From the NCBI GenBank assembly GCA_037349315.1, contig JBAIAC010000040.1, positions 19,052,001 through 19,116,000 on the forward strand: DNA of 64,000 bases. The letters run 5' to 3'. Position 1 is the stretch's first letter. Each line of letters starts with the position of its first letter. A program made the position numbers and the translations under genes. Of this stretch, positions 51,410-60,500 are shown piece after piece. The notes under the pieces were generated by a model, which did no database searches, was not told the origin of the DNA, and saw only the letters and a list, made by a program, of their open reading frames with translations. The DNA is from Chelydra serpentina. Its lineage: Eukaryota; Chordata; Testudines; Chelydridae.

Positions 51410-51740
51410 CAATCAGTTCTCTCCTTGGAAGAAGAACTTTCCAGGACTTCACTCCTCTGATGGTTAGACTTGACATTAGATGAAGGTTTCTAAATGTGTT
51501 GGTGGCCAGTTTATATCCATTTGTTCTTGTGCCAGCACTAGCCCTTAACTTAAATAACTCCTCTCCCTCCCTGGTGGTTATCCCTTTGATGTATTTGTGC
51601 AGAGCGATCAGATCTCCCCTCAGCCTTTGGCAGGTTGGTTAGGCTAAACAAGCCAAACTCCTTCAGTCTGCTCTCCTGAGGCAGGTTCTCCAGTCCTCTG
51701 ACCAGCACTGTAACCCTTCTCACTGACCAGGATCTTCCTC
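51410..51740 (-). repeat. Old CR1 fragment, antisense
   Basis: TGTTCTTGTGCCAGCACTAG, AAATAACTCCTCTCCCTCC and GATCAGATCTCCCCTCAGCC follow the reverse complement of CR1/L3-type ORF2 endings. The remnant is too mutated for an open frame. Confidence 0.6.
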
Positions 51741-52529
51741 ACAAGGAGGTTGCAAACCAGACGGCTGTGTGTGAAGGAGCTGCTGCAGGAGCAGCATTAT
51801 AAATGAGCCAGGTGCGCCTAGAGAGCGGGAGCATACAGACCATTTCACAGAAGCCATTTTAATAGCTCACTTTAGCTCTTCCATACTCAAGGTGGGATGG
51901 TTCCTCTGTGTCTGGCAGACGCTGTGTTTATTCATCAGGAAAAGAGGCACAGATGTTGCTGTTGCCAGCATGGAGTTTTTAAGCACATTGATTATTCCGT
52001 GGTGCATCTATAAATATAAATGTTTGAACAGTACATGCTTTTAATGCAGTCTCTTTTTCCAGGATCTCAGCAGAACAGAAATGATTGTTGTCAGTTCCAG
52101 TGGCGGGGGGATGCTGCCCCGGCAGCTCCAGTTTCTGTGTTCATTTTCCCCCCTCCACCTTTTCCCATTTTTTTAAAAAAAAGTCTAACTACATATTTTG
52201 TCAGCCATTCCTAGAAAGTCTGTTGACAAACAGTAGAGGGGGTGGTCAAAAAATCCCATTGCTACGGGGGACTAGGACCCAGAACTGCATAGCGTAGGAA
52301 TTGCCATTCTGCACAGCGTCCTGGCCAGTAGCAGATAAGACAGAAGGAAGTGCACATCTGTCCACTATGGGGATTTGACACGAACTTGCCCTGGAGATTG
52401 CTCTGCTGACTCCAGACACGTAGTGGTTGGCTTGTGCCATAAGGCATAAGATTTTGTAATAGTTGTACATTTTTTATTCTAGCTACTATAACCTGGGATG
52501 ATTTTATTATCCATATAAATGTCGCTGTC

Positions 52530-52770
52530 TATACTGAATTCTACCATTCAGAATCCTACTACTCAGTTTCAGTGGTATCTTGTGGCAATGAGTTCCGCTG
52601 GTTGTGTTGTGTAAAAAGTGTTCTCTTTTATCAGTGTTATGAGAGTCACCTTTCAATTCTACTGAACATCCCCTTGTTCTGGTACTATGAGAGAGGCTGA
52701 ACAGGGGCCCTCGATCTGCTCGGAGTGTGTATATCCCTCCATCATGTCAGCTCCTGGCCTTGGAGTGACA
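52530..52770 (-). repeat. Old CR1 fragment, antisense
   Basis: TGGCAATGAGTTCCGCTGGT, TGTGTAAAAAGTGTTCTC and CATCCCCTTGTTCTGGTACT are the reverse-complement wording of the CR1 ORF2 end (the 'fail to form proper ends' block seen also at 4880-4990). Very diverged. Confidence 0.55.
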
Positions 52771-55019
52771 CTGGCAGGGAAGATGCATTCAGTCATCAGA
52801 CAGTCACCCTCACCCACGTGGGCTTCAGGGCAGAGTCTGACTAATGAGGCCTTGATCCTCTTCTGGAGTAGAGGGAAGGGAGACTGTTGGTGGATCCCGC
52901 TTGTTACGAGGACCTGTGTCTGCAGCGAGGTGTGTGGTGCTGCACCCGAAGGGGTTAATTTGAAACCTAGCGCAGAGTCCAGTACATTGTTCCTTGCCCG
53001 TTTGGCTTCAGACCTAGGCTCAGCCTGGTGAGTGCGCTTGTGTTAGGATAAATGCAGCGCTAGGAATGAAAGCCGTGCTGGGGATTCGCGTCCGTGCTGT
53101 TCCTCAGCAGTGACTCACAGCCGTGTGCGACGCACATTTCGTTCTCCCCAGTGGGGGCCGTGTTTTCTTCAATCAGTGGGTGCTGTCACGCTACACACCA
53201 GTGCTGTCACTCAGCCCCCCCGCGTCACCCTCACCTGCTCACTGACGGGGCCTCTGGAGCAACTGTCTACAGCCAGGAATCAGCCATAATAGGCAGCAGC
53301 GGTGCTCTCTGGTTTCCTTAAGCAAAAGGTCTCCATGAGCGGCTGTGCTTGGAGGCTCCATGTGGGAGCCCCTGCTTTTCCCCTCCCTGCAATTCAAGCC
53401 TTGGGCTCACCCCACACAATCCAATCCAGGAATCCCAGTTCTTCTCTGGGTGCTTGTGTTGGGAGCAGTTTGCAGGTCATTCTGTCTTCTCGTTACCGGC
53501 CGTATCAAGAGGCATTTTCAGGCTCCCGGTGGAAAGCGAGCCGGCCTGAGAGCACACGGCAGGCTTCTCTGCACTGCAGCTCCCCCCCAAAGCGCTCTGT
53601 GGTGAGCTAGCGTGAGCTGAAAGAAGGGGAAACTCCAAACCACTCTGATTCCGGATAAACCCCAGAGCACGAGCAAGAGGGCCAGAGCAGGCAGGGTGGA
53701 AGGGTAAGCCCTTTACAACAGCTGGCCTAGACTCCACCAAGCTTGGGAAGGACCTGGGTTGCCTTCCTTTAAAGCACAGCTCAGTAGTCGTTCTAATGGG
53801 CCAAACAGTCTGAGTTTAAAGGATTCCCAGCTGCTGGGCTACAGGTGTGTCCGGCCAGTTGTCTTCTGACCGCAGGCCCAGTTGTACCCCATCCGGTAGG
53901 GCCTGCGTGTGGGAATGAATAGGGCAGACAGTCACCGCAGGGGAAAGTGCACTGTGCAAGTGGCACAAGCCGATGGCTTTAAACAATGTAATTTCCCCTG
54001 AGTTCTGGGGGTGATGGGCATTGCGTCCCAGCAGGATGGGGGTGTGGGGTTTGCTTTTACTTGTCAAGCTGCCAGAATCTTGTCACTTGGCTATTTTTAG
54101 ATGCCCCGTAACTGGGGGAGAAACAGTAGAGCCATATGTCAAGAGTGCTGTTATCAGGAGAGGACAAAGCCCTGGGAATAGGCCATGGTGTGAGGAGCAC
54201 TGCTACAGCGACTTGCCAAAAAGCTTGCAGACCTTGAGCAACCTGTTCATTTCCCATCGGAAAAGACTGGCTGGGTAGAAAATCCACACGGGTCACCTCT
54301 GTGTGCAGAGAAGACGTGACAAGTGTTTTCTCATGATAGTCCTTGCTGCTTCGTTACTTTAGAAACTCACTTGCCGCTTAAACTGATTTCCAAGTACAGT
54401 GTGACTTGTCAAAAATGTCACAATGGGCCGACTCAAGGGTTTGCAGAAGAAAGAGCCAATGTTTGTTTCCTAGTAAATGCAGCATGATAAATCTTGAGCC
54501 CTCCTTGAGAAGAGTGTACTATACTCTCTGGATAGACTGAAGTGCAAGGCATGATTTTGTTAATCCAGTCTGTACAAGGTCTGGCTCATTCCCTCTTCCC
54601 AGTGATCCTTAAACCAGCTACATCCTCAGTGCTAATCTCCCCAGGGACAGAGCTTTGAGCAGTAGGTGCTACATGTTGCTTGCTCCCTTACTGGATTCGT
54701 CTTGGTCTAACCTGTTTCCTTGCAGTGTCTCTGGTTCCTGATGTGACTCTGGTTTCTCCTTTCCCCTCACGGTGACATTACCCCGGGTGCAATCTGGATA
54801 GATGGACAGCTGTGCTTCCTCAATTCTCCAACCTGAGGTGCCTTTTACACAGCTTCGCTGGGAGAGCAACCACTCCTGGTCCTGCTCACACAGCCTCTAG
54901 CATGTAAATTACTCCCAGCTGAATTACATGAATGTTCTGACCAGTCAGTCATGAATTACATGACACCAGCAAATTCCCAGTCCTAGACTTTCCCCCAGAA
55001 ATGTGTGTCTTCTACTGCC

Positions 55020-55879
55020 CAGCACTCTCCTTCTGGATAATACAACCTCATAGAAAGTCCCTCATTTCATCAATGGAAAATGCTACGCACAAACCCTGTT
55101 ATCTCAAGTGGAGGGTTCCCAAACACGTCAGTCCAAACACACTGGTTTAGATAAACAATAAAACAAGTTTATTAACTACAAAAGAGATTTTAAGTGATTA
55201 CAAGTAATGAGGCATAAAAGTCAGAATTGGGTGCAAAGAAAATAAAAGATAAAATGTAAACTAATACCTAATTTAGCAAGACAAATGAATTCAAAGCAAA
55301 GGTTTTTTTCACCACATGCTCTTTGCAGTCTTTTACTGGCTGGAAGGCTCCAAACCAGGACCCATCAGCCAGTTCAGTGTTCTTTCAGGTGCTGCTGATG
55401 GCATGAGCAGAGAGAGAAAGGGAGGAGAGAGGGGTAATTTTTGTTGTGTGTTCTCTATTCTTATATCTTTTTCTCCTCTTTGAGGATTATCTCCAGCTGG
55501 AGTTCAGGTGACAGGAGGTCTGTGGGATGGGACTCCCAGCTGTTTCTTTGCAAATATTTAAATTTCTTGCTTATACCCTTCTTCCTTTCAAAGAATGGCC
55601 GCTTAACTAGGTGATAGTCCAATTGTTGATACCTGGTTTAGGTGTTGGTTCATCTTTTGTTTCTGGAACTGGTTTGTGCCTCTAAACTTGGAGCATGTTA
55701 CAGCAATGTTATACAGTAGAATCTTATAACTTTACATACAATGTTGATACACGTATTTTACCAGGACAATCATGTTCAGCAGATTATGAGTTTTCAAATG
55801 ATACCTCACAGGGCACACTTTCTACAAAATTTCTCATAGTCCTGTAAAAAGGGTGAACATAAGAGTATAGCCTGTCACA
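55020..55879 (-). mobile_element. Fragment of an older LTR retroelement
   Basis: ACAATAAAACAAGTTTATTAACTAC near 55157-55181 and AGATTTTAAGTGATTACAAG are typical of the R/U5 part of a common turtle LTR. On the minus strand a putative start TGTGACAGG (55879-55871) is preceded by CTTTGGGAGGG, which looks like a polypurine tract. I could not find the left boundary, a second LTR or any internal coding, so this may be a truncated copy. Superfamily unresolved. Confidence 0.4.
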
Positions 55880-56282
55880 CCCTCCCAAAGCCCATTGCAT
55901 GTATTTGCAGCTGGGTTTTCTTTGGAGGTGTTTGCACAGGATTACTTCACTTCTGCTGTCTGAGGGCACATGTTGTTATAAAGTTCTGCAGGACAAAACA
56001 CGGGGCGACTGTTGCTGCCCCCAGATAACGGTACAGAAGCAGGGTGCATAGGTTTGCTCCATGTGCAGGGAAGAGACAGGAAACAGGGCCCTGTTGTGCT
56101 CTGGGAGGAGTGGAAATGCTGTTAATAAGGCTGGAGTAATGAAGTTCTGCCCTTCTCACTCACATGGCTGTTCTGACTACATTGTTGCTTGAGTCCAGAC
56201 TCAGCCAACTAAGCTAGCCTTCCCCTTTGCCATTCTGTTATAGTCAGCATCTGATCTATGGCTCAGGGCTTGTTTTCTAATA

Positions 56283-56619
56283 CTTTCATAGAATCATAGA
56301 ATCATAGAATCTCAGGGTTGGAAGGGACCTCAGGAGGTCATCTAGTCCAACCCCCTGCTCAAAGCAGGACCAACCCCAACTAGATCATCCCAGCCAGGGC
56401 TTTGTCAAGCCTGACCTTAAAAACCTCTAAGGAAGGAGATTCCACCACCTCCCTAGGTAACCCATTCCAGTGCTTCACCACCCTACTAGTGAAAAAGTTT
56501 TTCCTAATATCCAACCTAAACCTCCCCCTCTGCAACTTGAGACCATTACTCCTTGTTCTGTCATCTTCTACCACTGAGAACAGTCTAGATCCATCCTCTT
56601 TGGAACCCCCTTTTAGGTA
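56283..56619 (-). pseudogene. CR1 LINE copy, 3' part, split by the LTR retrotransposon
   Basis: It starts with the CR1 terminal octamer array ATAGAATC repeated three times (about 56289-56310), then the 3' UTR, then a short ORF2 end on the minus strand (56574-56380; [16 protein letters not shown], ending LDKALAGM). It breaks off at AGGTA, where the retrotransposon begins. The continuation GTTGAAAGCAGCTATCAAAT resumes at 63393 after the element. The CR1 copy therefore predates the LTR insertion. Confidence 0.85.
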
Positions 56620-57429
56620 TGTCAGGGTTCCTTCCCCACTCTAAACTCTAGGGTAAAGACGTGGGGACCCGCATTCAGAGCCCCTAAGCTTATTTTACCA
56701 GCTTAGGGTAAACCCCCCCAAGGTACAAAATTCCCTGCACCCCGAGAATTGCTTCTTACTGCCACCATCAAATGTCTAACAGGAATCCAGGAAAGGAATC
56801 ACTTGAACTTCCCTCCCCCCCAAAATGCCCCCTCAAGCCGTACACCCCCTTTCCTGGGGAAGCTTGAGAACAATCTCCCAACCAATTGGTTACACAGTGA
56901 TCTAAAAACCCACCCCCTGGGTTTTAACACTATAGAAAACAGTCAACTTCTTAAAAGAAGGATTTTATTAAACATAAAGAAGGTAAAATCATCTCTGTAA
57001 AATCAGGATGGTAACTATTTCACAGGGCACTATATTTCCACACTCAGAGAGATTTCCCCCTCTGGACAAAACCTTAACGTTACAGATAACCATGAATACC
57101 TCCCCCACCCCTTGCCCTTTCTAACACAGGGACTACACCAAGCCAAATAAACAGAATCTATACGCTATACTATCTAAACTTACTTCAGAAAAGGGAGGTT
57201 TGATTTTCTGTAGGTTCCTTCTGTCTTCCAAGATCACTCTCCCTCAGACAAAGAACTCACTAAAACCTTCCCCCCTCCCAAAGTTTGAAAGTATCTTGTC
57301 CCCTTATTGGTCAGAGCCCAGCCAGGTCAGGTGTCAGTCTGGCTACCTGCATTTCTTAACCCTTTACTGGAAAGAGGATTTTATAGCACTGCATCAGACC
57401 CTCTCCCCCTTCCCTTCATATTTATGACA
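56620..57429 (-). repeat. 3' LTR of the Gmr1-like retrotransposon
   Basis: This 810-bp LTR is downstream in the element's own orientation. I compared it line by line with 62578-63387 at a constant offset of 5958 and saw no mismatch or gap. On the minus strand it holds TATAAAA (57385-57379) close to its start and AATAAA (56969-56964) further in. These are candidate promoter and polyadenylation motifs, although the TATA-like word lies unusually near the LTR edge. Confidence 0.93.
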
Positions 57430-57440
57430 CGCCCCCCAAA
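57430..57440 (-). promoter_or_regulatory. Polypurine tract (plus-strand DNA primer) of the retrotransposon
   Basis: Directly upstream of the 3' LTR in element orientation the minus strand reads TTTGGGGGGCG. A G-run abutting the LTR is the expected primer for second-strand synthesis. The terminal CG between the G-run and the LTR is slightly unusual. Confidence 0.7.
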
Positions 57441-57578
57441 TCACCGATAGTGTGAAACACTGGCTGTGATTTCTTCCTGGAGCTTTAAAAGAAAACAAAG
57501 TAATAAGACACATGAATCTCCAAATATACTAATAACTGGATAAAGACTAACAATATTGTCCACATTGCAAGGACGATT

Positions 57579-60500
57579 TTAACCAGTTGGTTCGGGGAAA
57601 CTTTCACGGGAGAGTGCATCAGCCACTTTGTTAGAAGCTCCTGAAATGTGTTGTATTTCAAAATCAAAATCTTGGAGAGCTAAACTCCATCGAAGGAGTT
57701 TTTTGTTATTTCCCTTGGCGGTATTAAGCCACTTTAGTGCAGCATGGTCAGTTTGCAGGTGGAAACGCCGTCCCCAAACGTATGGGCGTAGCTTTTCTAG
57801 AGCGTAGACAATGGCGTAACATTCCTTCTCACTGATTGACCAGTGGCTTTCCCTCTCAGACAGCTTCTTGCTGAGAAACACGACAGGATGGAATTCTTGA
57901 TCTGGTCCTTCCTGCATTAAGACTGCTCCCACACCACGCTCGGACGCATCTGTGGTTACTAGGAACGGTTTATCAAAGTCCGGGGCCCTTAGCACAGGGT
58001 CAGACATGAGTGTTGCTTTAAGCTGATTAAAGGCCTTCCGACACTCATCAGTCCACTGAACCGCATTTGGCTGGTTCTTTCTGGTTAGGTCAGTTAGAGG
58101 GGCGGCGATTTGGCTGTAGTGCGGTACAAATCGCCTGTAATATCCGGCCAAGCCTAAGAAAGATTGGACCTGTTTCTTTGACTTTGGGACAGGCCACTTT
58201 TGGATAGCCTCCACCTTGGCCTGTAGGGGGTTAATAGTTCCTTGACCCACCTGGTGTCCAAGGTAAGTCACTCTGTTGAGGCCTATTTGACACTTTTTAG
58301 CCTTAACAGTTAGTCCTGCCTCTCGTATGCGCTCGAAGACCTTCTGGAGATGCTCCAGGTGTTCGGCCCATGAGTCAGAAAATATGGCCACATCGTCAAG
58401 ATAGGCAACTGCCGATTCTCCCAATCCCGCTAGGAGACTATCTACCAGTTTCTGGAATGTGGCAGGTGCATTCCGCAGCCCGAAAGGGAGCACATTAAAT
58501 TCATACAGCCCGACATGGGTGATGAAGGCTGACTTTTCCTTGGCGGATTCATCTAGCGGCACCTGCCAGTACCCCTTGGTTAAGTCTAAGGTGGAGATGA
58601 ACTGGGCACGTCCCAGTTTCTCCAATAGTTCATCTGTGCGAGGCATTGGATAGTTGTCTGGGCAAGTCACAGCATTTAGTGTACGGTAGTCCACGCAAAA
58701 GCGTATTTCCCCATCTGGTTTGGGGACTAGAACCACGGGAGAGGCCCATGCACTGCTAGAGGGACGGATTATACCCATCTGTAGCATGTCTTGAACCTCC
58801 CGTTCTATAGCAGTTTTGGCGTGAGGAGCCACTCGGTAAGGTCGGGCTCTAATTGGGTGGGCATTACCTGTGTCAATGGAGTGGTATGCCCGTTCGGTCA
58901 GTCCTGGGATGGCTGAGAACATCGGTGCGAATTTAGTGCACAGCTCCTGGATTTGCTGGCGCTGCATACGTCCGAGGGTCATGGAGAGGTTCACCTCTCC
59001 CACGGCACCATCATTTTTCCCTTCATAGTAGACACCTTCAGGCCACTCAGCGTCTTCTGCTCCCTGGGCAGTAAACTGACAAACCTTCAATTCTCGGGGG
59101 AAAAAAGGCTTTAGAGAATTAACATGGTACACTTTAGGCTTGAGAGTTGTGGTGGGGAATGCTATGAGATAGTTCACAGCTCCCAGGCGTTCTTGGACCG
59201 TAAATGGCCCTTCCCATGCCGCTTCCATTTTATGGGCCCGGAGCGCCTTCAAGACCATGACTTGGTCCCCTACTTTAAAGGAACGCTCTCTGGCATGTTT
59301 ATCATACCAGGCCTTTTGCTCTTCCTGAGCCCCTTTTAGGTTTTCTCTAGCAAGAGCTAAAGAGTCTCGGAGGGTGTTTTGTAGGTTGCTTACAAAGTCC
59401 AGAATGTTAGTTTCCGAAGAAGGCGTAAACCCCTCCCATTGCTGTTTCACCAGCTGTAATGGCCCTTTAACCTCGCGGCCATACACAAGTTCAAATGGTG
59501 AAAACCCTAAACTGGGATGTGGTACAGCCCTGTAGGCAAAGAGCAACTGCTGTAACACTAGGTCCCAATCGTTGGAGTGCTGGGTTACGAATTTACGTAT
59601 CATGGCTCCCAAAGTTCCATTAAACTTCTCCACCAGACCATTTGTTTGATGGTGGTAAGGGGTGGCAACCAAGTGGTTCACCCCATGAGCTTCCCACAGG
59701 CTTTTCATGCTCCCTGCCAGGAAATTAGTTCCCGAATCAGTAAGGATGTCGGCGGGCCAACCTACCCTGGCAAAAATCTCTGTTAATGCCTGGCATACAC
59801 TTTTAGCCCGGGTGTTGCTCAGAGCTACTGCTTCTGGCCATCGGGTGGCAAAATCCATGAAAGTCAGTATGTACTGCTTTCCTCTGGGTGTCTTTTTCGG
59901 AAAAGGACCCAGAATATCCACAGCTACCCGCTGAAATGGAACTTCAATTATGGGGAGTGGCTGGAGAGGGGCTTTGACCTGGTCTTGGGGTTTTCCCACT
60001 CTTTGGCACACCTCACAAGACCGGACATAGGTAGAAACATCCTTGCCCATCCCCTCCCAGTGGAATGACCTCCCCAAACGGTCTTTGGTTCTGTTCACCC
60101 CAGCATGACCACTAGGATGATCATGGGCTAAGCTCAAGAGCTTTAGCCGGTACTTAGTCGGAACCACTAACTGTCTCTGAGGACGCCAATCTTCCTGGTG
60201 TCCACCAGAAAGAGTCTCCTTATATAAAAGGCCTTTTTCTATAACAAACCGGGATTGATTAGAAGAGCTGAGAGGCAGTGGGGTGCTCCGTCCCACTGTC
60301 CAAGCTCTCTGTAGGCTTTCATCTGCTTCCTGCTCGGCTTGGAACTGTTCCCTAGATGCTGGAGACATCAGTTCCTCACTGGGTTGTAGACCTGGGCTGG
60401 GTCCCTCTGGAAGCGATGTAGGTGATGGGGTTGTTTCCGTTGACTGTGAACCACTCTCCGCTGGTGCACAATGTGGTAATTCAGGCTCTGGCTGAGCCTC

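Noticed and set aside
56749..57000. Pair of identical open frames in both LTRs
   Set aside because: They are identical only because the LTRs are identical. Composition is not protein-like and they run antisense to the element.
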